DNA of 61,140 nucleotides, taken from NCBI GenBank assembly GCA_945889495.1, contig CAMDBU010000014.1, positions 1 through 61,140 on the forward strand, written 5' to 3'. The position numbers and the translations under genes are program-made. The notes under the pieces were generated by a model. That model did not search any database, was not told the DNA's origin, and worked only from the letters and a program-made list of their open reading frames with translations. The stretch comes from Syntrophobacter sp. SbD2. GTDB taxonomy: Bacteria; Desulfobacterota; Binatia; UBA9968. Position 1 is the stretch's first letter. Each line of letters begins with the position of its first letter. Of this stretch, positions 17,150 to 28,405 are shown piece after piece.

Positions 17150-18076
17150 TTATTTACCGAGTGAATCGATAAAGCCGTTGTCTTCGAGCTCGCGGATGAA
17201 TCGATCATCGACGAACTTCTTGGCGTCGGCGCCGCGCGCTTCGGGCAAGTCCCTAGCCATGAAGTCGAGCAGGGTTTGCAAGGATGCGACCACCGGGTAG
17301 GGCGCCCGCGGCATGCCCGGTTGAGTCAAGTCATAGGTTTCCTCGGCGATGGTGCGGTCGGCGATGCCGCTGTAATCGGCCTGGACATCGACGGTGAATT
17401 CCCGGTCGGTGCGGTAACGGTGCATGCCCTCGACATAGGCTTTGACGAATTGGCGGGTGATCTCGGGATTCTTCTCGATATAGTCGCGCCGGCCGGCGAT
17501 GCCGCCGAGCGCATAGTTGAGGCCGTACTCGGCGAAGTCGATCAAATACTTGCAACCATGGCGGATGGCGTCGATGCATTCGGGCGGCGTGCCGACCACG
17601 ACATCGACTTTGCCGCTCAAGAGCGCGTCCATTTCCGCCTCGGCGCCATGGCCGATGGTTACTTCCTGCAAACCTTTGATGCCGGCGGCGTCGAGCTTGG
17701 CGGTGACGAATTTGACCAGCGCGTCGCCGATGCCGCCGTCGTTGACCGTGCCGATTTTCCTGCCGGTTAGTTCTTCGCGGCTGTTGATACCGGGGCGACC
17801 GACGAGAAATTGCTGGTTGATGCCGCCGGTGAGAAACACCACATCGGCTTCGCCCTTGAGATTGGCGCGCAGTGGCGCCGGCGCGGCCAGGTTGCCGAAC
17901 TGAATTTCGCCCGCCATCAAGCCGCGTACCACGCCCTTGGCGCCGCCCATCACTGGCGGGCGGTCGACGTCGAGGCCATGCTTACGAAACAGGCCGGCTT
18001 TCCAAGTTACCATCATCGGCCCAGCGCCCTGGCCGATGGTGGCGAAGCCAGCGTTGATTTTGATCAATTCTACCAT
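17150..18076 (-). CDS. NMT1/THI5-like binding protein without signal peptide
   Basis: A 308-residue type-2 periplasmic-binding-fold protein: GQGAGPMMVTWKAGLFRKHG, GGAKGVVRGLMAGEIQFGN, LTGRKIGTVNDGG and YIEKNPEITRQFVKAY, characteristic of NMT1/SsuA-like proteins. It starts MVELIKINAGFAT with no signal sequence, so as annotated it would stay in the cytoplasm. The start at 18076 is supported by AGGAAA just ahead of it; a much longer open frame continues upstream to 18907 but runs antisense through kdsB and is rejected. It is the first gene of the 18.1-14.1 kb operon. Confidence 0.87.
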   Translation of the reverse strand: MVELIKINAGFATIGQGAGPMMVTWKAGLFRKHGLDVDRPPVMGGAKGVVRGLMAGEIQFGNLAAPAPLRANLKGEADVVFLTGGINQQFLVGRPGINSREELTGRKIGTVNDGGIGDALVKFVTAKLDAAGIKGLQEVTIGHGAEAEMDALLSGKVDVVVGTPPECIDAIRHGCKYLIDFAEYGLNYALGGIAGRRDYIEKNPEITRQFVKAYVEGMHRYRTDREFTVDVQADYSGIADRTIAEETYDLTQPGMPRAPYPVVASLQTLLDFMARDLPEARGADAKKFVDDRFIRELEDNGFIDSLGK

Positions 18077-18209
18077 GAAAAATTTCCTATTCGACAATTC
18101 TAGCGTTATTCCTATCACGATTGTGCCTCGCTCAGTCAAGTGGCGGGCTTTGCGGTTTCTGGCGCGACAAACTTTTTCGCGCCGTTGACGGGCGATTGGG
18201 CGATTCGCG

Positions 18210-18238
18210 TTGACAGCTTTTCGGCGCGGGCGTAGTAT
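18210..18238 (+). promoter_or_regulatory. Sigma-70-type promoter for the kds-pyrG-lpt cluster
   Basis: TTGACA (18210-18215) and TAGTAT (18233-18238) are separated by 17 bases, giving a near-consensus housekeeping promoter. Transcription would begin near 18245, about 108 bases before kdsB. The position in the divergent gap supports the call. Confidence 0.7.
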
Positions 18239-18352
18239 CGAATTCCGTAATGCGCTTTCCGGGAAAGCCATTGCGGTTTTTTGTTTTTGGCGCCGCCATG
18301 TCCAAGTCAACCATTCATCCGATTGTCCTTGCAGCCGTGAAATCGTGACCTG

Positions 18353-20777
<2,425 letters not shown>

Positions 20778-20796
20778 ATCGAGTTTACCAACAACC

Positions 20797-21624
20797 ATGC
20801 CCACCAAGTTGATTAAAATCGGTAACGTTGCCGTCGGCGCCAATGGGCCGCTGGCGGTGATCGCCGGTCCCTGCGTAATCGAAAGCCGGGAGTCGGCGCT
20901 GCGCCATGCCGCGGCGCTCAAAGAACGGGCCGACCGGGTCGGTGTGCCGTATATTTTCAAAGCGTCCTACGACAAGGCCAACCGGAGCTCGGTTAACTCC
21001 TTTCGCGGACTGGGCCTTGAAGCGGGCTTGGCGATTCTCGCCGAGGTCAAACAAAAAATTGGTGTGCCGGTGCTCACCGATGTGCATGAAACCGATCAAG
21101 TGGCGGCGGTCAAAGAGGTTGCTGACATCCTCCAAATCCCAGCGTTTCTCTGCCGCCAGACCGATTTCGTCGCCGCGGTGGCGCGCTCGGGCAAGGTCGT
21201 CAACGTCAAGAAGGGGCAGTTCCTCGCCCCCTGGGACATGCGCAACGTCATCGACAAGATTGTTGCCACCGGCAACGAGCAAATTCTCGTCACCGAACGC
21301 GGCGCGTCCTTCGGCTATAACAATTTAGTTTCCGACATGCGTTCGCTGGTGGTGATGGGCGAAATGGGCTATCCGGTGGTGTTCGACGCCACCCATAGTT
21401 TGCAGCTGCCCGGCGGCTTGGGCAACGCGTCGGGCGGCGAGCGCAAATATATTCCCGCCCTGGCGCGCGCCGGCGTCGCCACCGGCATCGATGCGCTGTT
21501 CATGGAAGTGCATGAGAATCCCGATCAGGCGTTGAGCGATGGACCCAATTCCCTCGCCCTGGAAAATTTCGAAGCGTTGCTGCGCCAGGTGAAAGCCATC
21601 GACGCCCTGGTCAAAGGTCTTTGA
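20797..21624 (+). CDS. kdsA: 3-deoxy-8-phosphooctulonate synthase (Kdo-8-P synthase)
   Basis: This 275-residue TIM barrel condenses arabinose-5-phosphate with phosphoenolpyruvate. Diagnostic segments are IAGPCVIESRE, FKASYDKANRSS, FRGLGLEAGLAIL, PVLTDVHE, FLCRQTDFV, DATHSLQLPGG and MEVHENPDQALSDGPN. A cysteine follows the A-G-P, and metal-ligand candidates CVIE, DVHE and D..H are present, so a metal-dependent form is possible. It is four bases from kdsD, its substrate supplier. Confidence 0.97.
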   Translation: MPTKLIKIGNVAVGANGPLAVIAGPCVIESRESALRHAAALKERADRVGVPYIFKASYDKANRSSVNSFRGLGLEAGLAILAEVKQKIGVPVLTDVHETDQVAAVKEVADILQIPAFLCRQTDFVAAVARSGKVVNVKKGQFLAPWDMRNVIDKIVATGNEQILVTERGASFGYNNLVSDMRSLVVMGEMGYPVVFDATHSLQLPGGLGNASGGERKYIPALARAGVATGIDALFMEVHENPDQALSDGPNSLALENFEALLRQVKAIDALVKGL

Positions 21625-21628
21625 TACC

Positions 21629-22597
21629 GTGAGCAAACCCACACTTCTCACGCGCGCCGCCGAAGTCTTGCGCATCGAAGCTCAGGGGCTCTTGTCGGTG
21701 AGCGAGCGCTTGGACGACAATTTTCTCCGTGCCGTCGAGTTGTTGCGGCGTTGCCAGGGCAAAGTGGTGGTGACCGGCGTCGGCAAGTCGGGTCTGATTT
21801 GCGCCAAGATCGCCGCGACGCTGTCGAGCACCGGTACGCCGGCGCTGTTTCTCCACTCCGGCGACGCTTTGCACGGCGATCTCGGCATGGTGATGGCTGA
21901 GGATGTCGTGGTGGCGATTTCCAACAGCGGTGAGACCGACGAGATTCTAAAATTATTGCCCCATTTCAAACATCATGGCCATCAATTGATCGTCATCACC
22001 GGCAATCCGGAGTCGACGCTGGCCAAGGCGGGCGCGGTGGTGCTCGACGTTCGGGTAAAAGAGGCCTGCCCCCTCGGCTTGGCGCCGACCAGCAGCACCA
22101 CGGCGGCGTTGGCCATGGGGGATGCCCTAGCGGTGGTCTTGCTCGAGCAGAAGGGCTTCAAGGAAACCGACTTCGCCTTGCGCCACCCCGGCGGCATGCT
22201 CGGCCGCAAGTTGCTGCTGCGGGTGGAAGAGTTGATGGTCCGTGGCGAGCGTTTGCCATTGGTCAGTGAGACGACCAAGGTCAAAGAGGCGTTGTTCGAG
22301 ATCACCGCCAAGCGACTCGGCGTCACCGGCGTGACCAACGATAAGCGGCAGTTGGTCGGCGTGCTCACCGACGGCGATCTGCGCCGCGGCTTGGCAAACA
22401 AGGTCGAGATTCTTTCCCTGGCGGCAAACCAACTGATGACGCGCAATCCCAAAACCATCCCCGCTGACACGTTAGCCAGCGAAGCGGTGGCGGTGATGGA
22501 AAAATACTCGATTACTTCCTTGTTCGTCTTGGAGCCAGAGACCAAGACGCCGGTCGGCATCGTCCACCTACACGACCTGGTCAAGGCCGGCCTTTAA
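21629..22597 (+). CDS. kdsD: Arabinose-5-phosphate isomerase (SIS plus two CBS domains)
   Basis: A 322-residue KdsD/KpsF/GutQ-type enzyme that isomerises ribulose-5-phosphate to arabinose-5-phosphate. An N-terminal SIS domain (about 40-180: VVVTGVGKSGLICAKIAAT, HGDLGMV, SNSGETDE, LGLAPTSSTTAAL) precedes two CBS domains (about 205-322, with GVLTDGDLRRGL). The start is a GTG four bases after kdsA, so translation is likely coupled. It supplies the next enzyme upstream in the cluster. Confidence 0.95.
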   Translation: MSKPTLLTRAAEVLRIEAQGLLSVSERLDDNFLRAVELLRRCQGKVVVTGVGKSGLICAKIAATLSSTGTPALFLHSGDALHGDLGMVMAEDVVVAISNSGETDEILKLLPHFKHHGHQLIVITGNPESTLAKAGAVVLDVRVKEACPLGLAPTSSTTAALAMGDALAVVLLEQKGFKETDFALRHPGGMLGRKLLLRVEELMVRGERLPLVSETTKVKEALFEITAKRLGVTGVTNDKRQLVGVLTDGDLRRGLANKVEILSLAANQLMTRNPKTIPADTLASEAVAVMEKYSITSLFVLEPETKTPVGIVHLHDLVKAGL

Positions 22598-22602
22598 CCA
22601 CC

Positions 22603-23130
22603 GTGAAGACTTCTGCCGCATCGCTGCGCAAAAAGGCGGCGCAGATTCGCCTGCTGTTGTTGGATGTCGACGGTGTGCTTACCGATGGCCGGATCATCGT
22701 CGACGACCGCGGCGTCGAGAGCAAACATTTCCATGTTCGCGACGGCCAGGGCATCGCGTTGTTGAAGCGCAGCGGCATTGAGGTCGGTTGGATCACCGGA
22801 CGCTCATCAAAGGTGGTGCACCACCGGGCCAAGGATCTGGGTCTAACGCTGCTTTTCCAGGGCGTCCAGGACAAGTTGTATGTCTATGACCGAATCAAAA
22901 AAAAGCTTCACCTGACCGACGCCGAGATCGCCTATGTTGGCGACGACATCATCGATCTGCCGGTGCTGCGCCGTGTTGGTTTGGCGGTGATGGTCGGCGA
23001 TGGTTCAGCCGAGCTCCAGGTCGTTGCCGACTATGTGACAGCGGCACCGGGTGGTAAGGGCGCGGTGCGTGAAGTCTCTGAGTTGATTCTTAAAGCTCAG
23101 AATAAGTGGCTGGGGCTGCTCGCCGGTTGA
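22603..23130 (+). CDS. kdsC: Kdo-8-phosphate phosphatase (HAD family)
   Basis: A 175-residue compact HAD phosphatase: nucleophile motif LLLLDVDGVLTDGRI near residue 20, FHVRDGQGIALLKRSGI, the Thr motif WITGRSS, a Lys in QDKLYVYD and the acidic motif YVGDDIIDLPVL. It removes phosphate from Kdo-8-P to give free Kdo. The GTG start is five bases after kdsD. Confidence 0.95.
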   Translation: MKTSAASLRKKAAQIRLLLLDVDGVLTDGRIIVDDRGVESKHFHVRDGQGIALLKRSGIEVGWITGRSSKVVHHRAKDLGLTLLFQGVQDKLYVYDRIKKKLHLTDAEIAYVGDDIIDLPVLRRVGLAVMVGDGSAELQVVADYVTAAPGGKGAVREVSELILKAQNKWLGLLAG

Positions 23131-23191
23131 CCTATTATCCTCAATAGTTCCTGAATCTTACCTGTTTGCAAAGCAATATTCGTGCCTTTCC

Positions 23192-23220
23192 TTTACAGAA
23201 ATTCCTAAGAGTGGTATTTT
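23192..23220 (+). promoter_or_regulatory. Probable internal promoter before lptC
   Basis: TTTACA (23192-23197), a 17-base spacer and TATTTT (23215-23220) lie in the 114-base gap between kdsC and lptC. A start near 23227 would give a short leader to the ATG at 23245. It could let the export and rpoN genes be expressed apart from Kdo synthesis. A sigma-54 reading was checked and fails on spacing. Confidence 0.5.
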
Positions 23221-23244
23221 TGCATTCACAGTGCGGAATTGACC

Positions 23245-23871
23245 ATGCGTAAGACCAGACGGGCGCTCCTGCTTGCGGTTATCTTCCTGTCTTTGGGAGG
23301 GGTAGCCTATAAGGTATCCGATGTGATGCGGCAGATGCGCAAGGCGGCGATAAAAGATCCCGTAGCGGTTCTCGACGCCATGCCCGAGGCTTTGTTGCAT
23401 ATCAAAGACTTTCACCGCGCCAAGATCGAGAATGGCCGCAAGGTCTGGGAGCTGTTTGGTGACGAAGCTGATTATCTCAAGGATAAGCGCGAGGCGGTGA
23501 TCAAGAAACCGCGGTTTCTTTATTATGACAAGAAAGATGAGGCGGCCGAGACTTCCGCGGATTCGGCGCATGTTTACTTAAACGAGAAAGAGCTCGAACG
23601 GCTCGAACTTAAAGGTAGCGTACGGGTCGCCATGAAAGGTTACGTGCTAACATCGGAGCTAGCCAATTACCTCCCCGCCAAGGAACAAATATTACTGCCC
23701 AACCGCACTCAGGTGGTTGGCGAAGGGATTTCAATGGAGGGGGCGAGCATGGAAGTGGAATTGGAGGGGAAGAAGATTCGTATGGTGCGCGATGTTAAGA
23801 CCAAAATCGAACCCGAGAAACTGGCTAACAAGAAATCCAAGGCCGCCAATGGCGCGAAGGTTGGAGGCTGA
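23245..23871 (+). CDS. lptC: LPS export system protein LptC
   Basis: A 208-residue bitopic inner-membrane protein: one N-terminal membrane helix (ALLLAVIFLSLGGVAYKV) then a periplasmic beta-jellyroll-type domain with VYLNEKELERLELKGSVRV and EVELEGKKIRMV. LptC joins LptB2FG to the periplasmic LptA bridge. Sequence similarity in this family is weak; the call rests on topology and the kdsC-lptC-lptA-lptB order. ATG at 23245 is preferred over a TTG six bases upstream. Confidence 0.85.
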   Translation: MRKTRRALLLAVIFLSLGGVAYKVSDVMRQMRKAAIKDPVAVLDAMPEALLHIKDFHRAKIENGRKVWELFGDEADYLKDKREAVIKKPRFLYYDKKDEAAETSADSAHVYLNEKELERLELKGSVRVAMKGYVLTSELANYLPAKEQILLPNRTQVVGEGISMEGASMEVELEGKKIRMVRDVKTKIEPEKLANKKSKAANGAKVGG

Positions 23872-23875
23872 GACG

Positions 23876-24430
23876 ATGCGCAAAATCCTGTCGATAATCG
23901 CCCTGGGCACTTGCTTGTTTGGGTTACCAGCGGCGCGCGCCGCCGCCGCCGCAGCGCCGGACGCGGGTAAAAAAACCGTCAACGCGTTTGAGTTCAATAA
24001 GAAAGATCCGATCTATATTACTGCCGATTGGATGGAAGTGGATCAGGGCAAGAGCACCATTGTCTATAAAGGCCGGGTGGTGGCGGTGCAGTCCGATATG
24101 ACCATGCGCAGCGATACGCTCACCGCTTTTTACGATCCAGAGATGAAGCAGATGAAACAAATTGTTTTGGACGGCAAGGTCAACGCCACGCAGGGGACGC
24201 GGGTCGCCACCGGCGATCGGGCGATTTTCGACGATAAGGCCAAGACCGTGACCCTGACCGGCAACCCGGTCATGCGCCAAGGAAATAATCAAGTCAGCGG
24301 TGCCAAAGTGGTTTATTATATCGAGCAGGATCGGGCTCTGGTCGAAGGCGACGGCAAGGTCAGGGTTTCGGCGACCATCTTCCCGGAAGAATTGAAGGGC
24401 CAGGAGCCGGGGGATGCCAAGCCCAAATGA
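23876..24430 (+). CDS. lptA: LPS transport periplasmic protein LptA
   Basis: 184 residues with signal peptide ([19 protein letters not shown]) and an OstA-type domain: [66 protein letters not shown]-like LVEGDGKV. LptA forms the periplasmic bridge that carries LPS to the outer membrane. It starts five bases after lptC with GGAGG ahead of it, and its stop overlaps the lptB start (ATGA). Confidence 0.94.
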   Translation: MRKILSIIALGTCLFGLPAARAAAAAAPDAGKKTVNAFEFNKKDPIYITADWMEVDQGKSTIVYKGRVVAVQSDMTMRSDTLTAFYDPEMKQMKQIVLDGKVNATQGTRVATGDRAIFDDKAKTVTLTGNPVMRQGNNQVSGAKVVYYIEQDRALVEGDGKVRVSATIFPEELKGQEPGDAKPK

Positions 24431-25149
24431 GTGTGTTCAAAGCGGTGTCGGTGGCCAAAGCGTACAGCGGCCGGCGGGTCGTCGATGGCATTAGTTTGGC
24501 GGTTCACGGCGGTGAAGTGGTGGGGCTGTTGGGTCCCAATGGCGCCGGCAAGACGACGACATTTCATATGATGGTGGGATTGGTTCGGCCCGATGAAGGA
24601 AAGGTTCTGTTGAACGACGACGAACTCACCGATGCGCCGATTTATCAGCGCGCCCGCGCCGGTATCAGTTACCTGCCGCAGGAGTCTTCGGTGTTTCGCC
24701 GTCTAACGGTGGAGCAAAACTTGCTGGCGATCCTGCAGACTCTCGATTTGACCGGGGCGGAGCAAAAAGAACGGGCGAACGGCCTCATGAAAATGCTCGG
24801 CGTCGGCCATCTAGCGACCCACAAGGCATTCACCCTGTCGGGCGGCGAACGGCGCCGGGTGGAGATCGCCCGCGCCTTAGTGCTGTCGCCATTTTTTCTC
24901 CTGCTCGACGAACCTTTTACCGGCATTGATCCGATCGCGGTGGCGGAGATTCAAAAAATCGTCCGCAATTTGATCACCAGCGGCATCGGCATCTTGATTA
25001 CCGATCACAACGTCCGCGAGACTTTGGGCATCTGTGATCGGGCCTATATCGTCAACGAAGGAACAATTCTTGAGGAAGGCACTCCTCAATCGATCGCGGC
25101 CAGCCCCAAAGCGCGAAAATTTTATTTGGGAGAAGGTTTCAAGTTTTAA
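24427..25149 (+). CDS. lptB: LPS export ABC transporter ATP-binding protein LptB
   Basis: This 240-residue ATPase drives LPS extraction from the inner membrane. Walker [11 protein letters not shown]-loop region [17 protein letters not shown], signature [15 protein letters not shown], Walker [13 protein letters not shown] and switch [10 protein letters not shown] are all present and typical of LptB. The partner permeases LptF and LptG are not in the window. It is the only ABC ATPase gene seen here. Four-base overlap with lptA; rpoN starts two bases later. Confidence 0.97.
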   Translation: MSVFKAVSVAKAYSGRRVVDGISLAVHGGEVVGLLGPNGAGKTTTFHMMVGLVRPDEGKVLLNDDELTDAPIYQRARAGISYLPQESSVFRRLTVEQNLLAILQTLDLTGAEQKERANGLMKMLGVGHLATHKAFTLSGGERRRVEIARALVLSPFFLLLDEPFTGIDPIAVAEIQKIVRNLITSGIGILITDHNVRETLGICDRAYIVNEGTILEEGTPQSIAASPKARKFYLGEGFKF

Positions 25150-25151
25150 CT

Positions 25152-26627
25152 ATGGCAGGTCTAAATTTACACCAAGTTCAAAAGCTCGCCCAGACGTTGG
25201 TGATGACGCCGCAGCTGCAGCAGGCGATCAAGCTATTGCAGCTGTCGCGCTTCGAGCTCGAGGAAATGGTACTCAAGGAGCTGCAAGAAAATCCAGCTCT
25301 CGAAGAGGGCGCCAACGACGAGCCCGAGGTCGCCGAGCAACCGCGCGCCGACACCAAGAGCGAACCGACGGAAGAGTTTGCCGAGTTGGTCGCGCCGCGG
25401 GAGACCAACACGGTGGACAAGATCGGCACGTTGGACTGGCAAGAATATCTCGATAGCCACTCCAACGGCGTGCATAGCTCGCTGACCGCTGAGGCGATGT
25501 CCGACGACGGCGATTCGCCGCCTTCCTGGGAAAATAGCTTAACTAAGAAAACCTCCCTCGAAGATCACCTGATCTGGCAGCTGCGGCTGTCGAAGATCAG
25601 CGAACGGGAATCCAACATCGGTTTCTACATTATCCAGAACATCAATGAGAACGGTTACCTGGCACTAACCGTCGAAGAGGTTTGCGCCGCGGTTGAATGT
25701 TCGCCTGAGGAAGCCGAGGGGGTGCTCAAGCGCATCCACTTTTTCGATCCGGTGGGGGTGGCGGCGCGGGATTTGCGCGAGTGTCTGCTGGTGCAACTGG
25801 AGAATCTCAAGCTCGGCGACAGCCTGGCGGCGCGCATCGCCGACGGCCATCTGAGTTATCTCGAGTCCAAGCGTTACGAGAAGCTGGCCAAGGATCTCGG
25901 CGTCAGCGTCGATGAGATCGTCGACGCGGCGCACTTGATCGCCTCCCTCGAGCCGAAACCGTCGCGCGGCTTCGAGCAAGACGAAGTGCGCACGGTGTTG
26001 CCCGATGTCTTCGTCGAGCGCATCAGCGGCGAATGGGTGATTTATTTGAACGATGACGGCGTGCCGCGGCTGCGGGTCAGTTCGCTCTACCGCCGCATGG
26101 CTGGGCAGGAAGGCGCCGAAGAGGAACAGGCGCGCCAATACTTGCAAGAAAAAGTTCGCGCCGCCACCTGGCTGATCAAGAGCATTCAGCAGCGCCAAGC
26201 GACGCTCATGAAGGTGACCCAGAGCATTTTCAAGTTTCAAGAAGAATTTCTCGACCATGGGGTGAGCCGTTTGAAACCCATGGTGCTGCGCCAGGTGGCC
26301 GAAGATATTTCCATGCATGAGTCGACGGTGAGCCGGGCGACGGCCAATAAATATGTCCATACCCCGCAAGGGCTGTTCGAGCTAAAATATTTCTTCCAGA
26401 GCGGTTTGATGAGCCGGGGCGGCGACGATGTCGCCAGCGAGAGCGTCAAAGAGAAAATTCGCGCCATCGTCGCCACCGAAGATCCGCGCAAGCCCTACAG
26501 CGATCAACATATCGCCGCCATGCTGTCGGACGATTCCATCGAAATCGCCCGGCGCACGGTGGCCAAATACCGCGAAGCGATGGGTGTGTTGCCGTCATCG
26601 AAGCGCCGTCACTTCGTGCGCAAATAA
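25152..26627 (+). CDS. rpoN: RNA polymerase sigma-54 factor
   Basis: 491 residues with the RpoN layout: Gln-rich activator-interacting region I (LAQTLVMTPQLQQAIKLLQLS), an acidic region II (about 60-110), the core-binding domain, and the C-terminal DNA-binding domain ending in the RpoN box ARRTVAKYREAMGVLPS. It directs transcription from -24/-12 promoters and needs an AAA+ activator such as the NtrC-type protein near 51 kb. A good sigma-54 site lies at 41029-41044. The lptB-rpoN linkage is common in proteobacteria. Confidence 0.97.
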   Translation: MAGLNLHQVQKLAQTLVMTPQLQQAIKLLQLSRFELEEMVLKELQENPALEEGANDEPEVAEQPRADTKSEPTEEFAELVAPRETNTVDKIGTLDWQEYLDSHSNGVHSSLTAEAMSDDGDSPPSWENSLTKKTSLEDHLIWQLRLSKISERESNIGFYIIQNINENGYLALTVEEVCAAVECSPEEAEGVLKRIHFFDPVGVAARDLRECLLVQLENLKLGDSLAARIADGHLSYLESKRYEKLAKDLGVSVDEIVDAAHLIASLEPKPSRGFEQDEVRTVLPDVFVERISGEWVIYLNDDGVPRLRVSSLYRRMAGQEGAEEEQARQYLQEKVRAATWLIKSIQQRQATLMKVTQSIFKFQEEFLDHGVSRLKPMVLRQVAEDISMHESTVSRATANKYVHTPQGLFELKYFFQSGLMSRGGDDVASESVKEKIRAIVATEDPRKPYSDQHIAAMLSDDSIEIARRTVAKYREAMGVLPSSKRRHFVRK

Positions 26628-26709
26628 GGCTTCGGCGCAGGCTAGCGATGATCGCGATTAATAGTTCCGCTTGCTACTTTGTCGCCCCCGACCAGAGAAA
26701 GAGAAGTTT

Positions 26710-27171
26710 GTGAAGATCACCGATTTTGTCAGCGTTCACACGGTCATTCCGAGTTTAGTCAACCGGCAAAAAGGTTCGGTGTTGGAAGAACTGGCCGCCG
26801 GGCTGGTGGCCAAGCATCCGGACTTGGAGCATGGCCGGGTGTTGGCCGTGCTCCAGGAACGGGAACGGATCAGCTCGACGGCGATTGGCGACGGCGTGGC
26901 GATTCCCCATGGCAAGCTGCCTGGGCTCGAACGGATTTACGGTGTGTTCGCGCGGAGCCCGGCGGGAGTGGATTTCAATTCTCTCGATGGCGGGCCGACG
27001 CACCTATTCTTTGTCTTGATCGCGCCGGAGAACGCCGCCACCGATCATTTGAAAGCGTTGGCGCGGATCTCGCGGTTACTCAAGGACGAGAGCTTTCGTA
27101 AGCGACTGATGGCGGGCAATAGCCACCAGGAACTGTTTCAACTGATCAGCGACGAAGACGATAAGTTTTAA
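26710..27171 (+). CDS. ptsN: Nitrogen PTS EIIA component
   Basis: A 153-residue fructose/mannitol-type EIIA domain. The phosphorylatable histidine is His67 in GDGVAIPHGKLPG. PtsN relays phosphate from HPr and regulates potassium uptake and nitrogen/carbon balance. The usual hpf gene between rpoN and ptsN is missing here. A GTG at 26710 after AGAGAAG is preferred as the start; a longer frame reaches 26671. It is followed ten bases later by rapZ. Confidence 0.93.
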   Translation: MKITDFVSVHTVIPSLVNRQKGSVLEELAAGLVAKHPDLEHGRVLAVLQERERISSTAIGDGVAIPHGKLPGLERIYGVFARSPAGVDFNSLDGGPTHLFFVLIAPENAATDHLKALARISRLLKDESFRKRLMAGNSHQELFQLISDEDDKF

Positions 27172-27181
27172 TCCTCCTGCC

Positions 27182-28048
27182 ATGGCCAGCGGTTTAGACA
27201 TCTTTATCATTACCGGTCTATCCGGCTCAGGCAAAAGCTTCGCCATTCGCGCCCTCGAGGACAACGGGTTTTTCTGCATCGACAATTTGCCGGCGCCGCT
27301 GATTCCCAAGTTCGTCGAACTCTGCCAAGGCTACCAGGAAAATATCCTGCGCATCGCCTTGGGCGTCGATTTACGCGGCAGCCAATTTCTCCGCGCTCTG
27401 CCCGAAGTGCTGACCGACATGCGCGGTGGTGGCCACCATGTTCAGGTGCTATTCTTCGATGCTTCCGATGATGTCCTGCTACGCCGGTTCAGCGAGACCC
27501 GAAGGCCCCATCCATCGGCTGGCGGCGGTTCGGTGCAGGATGGCATCGCCAAGGAGCGCAAGGCGCTGGTATCGATCCGCGCCCTAGCCGATAAAGTCAT
27601 CGATACCAGCGATTTCAACGTCCATCAGCTCAAGCGCGAAATGGAACAGCAGTTCTGCGATGCCCCTTCGGCGCGCCGCATGACGCTGTTTCTCACTTCC
27701 TTCGGCTACAAGTTCGGCATCCCCCATGACACCGATATTATTTTTGACGTGCGCTTCTTGCCCAATCCCTATTTCGTCAGCGAATTGCGCGGCAAGAGCG
27801 GCTTGGACCATGAAGTCGATGAATATGTGTTGGGTAACGCGGAGACCCGCGCTTTTCTCGACCGGCTGTACGCGCTGTTGGAATTCACTTTGCCGCTCTA
27901 CGAACGGGAGGGCAAAAGCAGCTTGACCCTGGGGCTTGGCTGCACCGGTGGCCGCCATCGTTCGGTGGCGCTGGTTGAAGAGCTGCAGAAGCGTTTCGGT
28001 GGTGGCAGCTTGCGGCTGCATATCAAGCATCGCGACATCGATAAGTGA
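27182..28048 (+). CDS. rapZ: RNase adapter protein RapZ
   Basis: 288 residues with a P-loop (ITGLSGSGKSFAIRALEDNG), the family segment FFCIDNLPAPL, and the C-terminal domain ending in GLGCTGGRHRSVALVEEL. In enterobacteria RapZ binds GlcN6P and steers the small RNA GlmZ to RNase E; in other groups its target is unknown. It lies between ptsN and the HPr gene, five bases from the latter. Confidence 0.95.
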   Translation: MASGLDIFIITGLSGSGKSFAIRALEDNGFFCIDNLPAPLIPKFVELCQGYQENILRIALGVDLRGSQFLRALPEVLTDMRGGGHHVQVLFFDASDDVLLRRFSETRRPHPSAGGGSVQDGIAKERKALVSIRALADKVIDTSDFNVHQLKREMEQQFCDAPSARRMTLFLTSFGYKFGIPHDTDIIFDVRFLPNPYFVSELRGKSGLDHEVDEYVLGNAETRAFLDRLYALLEFTLPLYEREGKSSLTLGLGCTGGRHRSVALVEELQKRFGGGSLRLHIKHRDIDK

Positions 28049-28052
28049 CGTC

Positions 28053-28328
28053 ATGAGTAAAGTGGTCAAAAAGCTTGAAATCAAAAATAAGCTCGGCCTG
28101 CACGCCCGCGCCGCCGCGCTGCTGGTGCAGACGGTCAATAAATTTTCCGCCCAGATCAATTTTTCCGCCGACGGCCAGAGTACCGATGGCCGGAGTATTC
28201 TGGGCGTCATGTCCTTGGGCGTTGCCCAGGGCAGCAAGATTCAAATCGAAGCCAACGGTGACGATGCCGAAAAGGCGGTTAAAGCCGTGGAAAAGCTCAT
28301 CGAAGCTCGCTTCAACGAGAGCGAATAA
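28053..28328 (+). CDS. ptsH: HPr phosphocarrier protein
   Basis: 91 residues. The active histidine is His17 in LGLHARAA; the regulatory serine region is Ser48 in GRSILGVMSLGV, so both EI- and HPr-kinase-type phosphorylation sites are kept. Such an HPr would feed PtsN in a nitrogen-type PTS. No ptsI/ptsP (enzyme I) follows; the next gene is metK. Frame and length are typical. Confidence 0.95.
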   Translation: MSKVVKKLEIKNKLGLHARAAALLVQTVNKFSAQINFSADGQSTDGRSILGVMSLGVAQGSKIQIEANGDDAEKAVKAVEKLIEARFNESE

Positions 28329-28330
28329 GG

Positions 28331-28359
28331 TTGAATCGCCACTGTCGATCCGTTACTAT
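28331..28359 (+). promoter_or_regulatory. Sigma-70-type promoter for metK
   Basis: TTGAAT (28331-28336), a 17-base spacer and TACTAT (28354-28359) lie directly after the ptsH stop. Predicted start near 28366, 40 bases before metK. It suggests metK-ahcY are transcribed independently of the rpoN group. Confidence 0.55.
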
Positions 28360-28405
28360 CCACAAATTCTGATTTTCCATTTCTAGTGCGTTGGAGGTCT
28401 TCCCG

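Noticed and set aside
23192-23225. Sigma-54 promoter before lptC (TGGTATTTTTGCA)
   Set aside because: GG and GC are only seven bases apart instead of ten; a sigma-70-type reading fits better.
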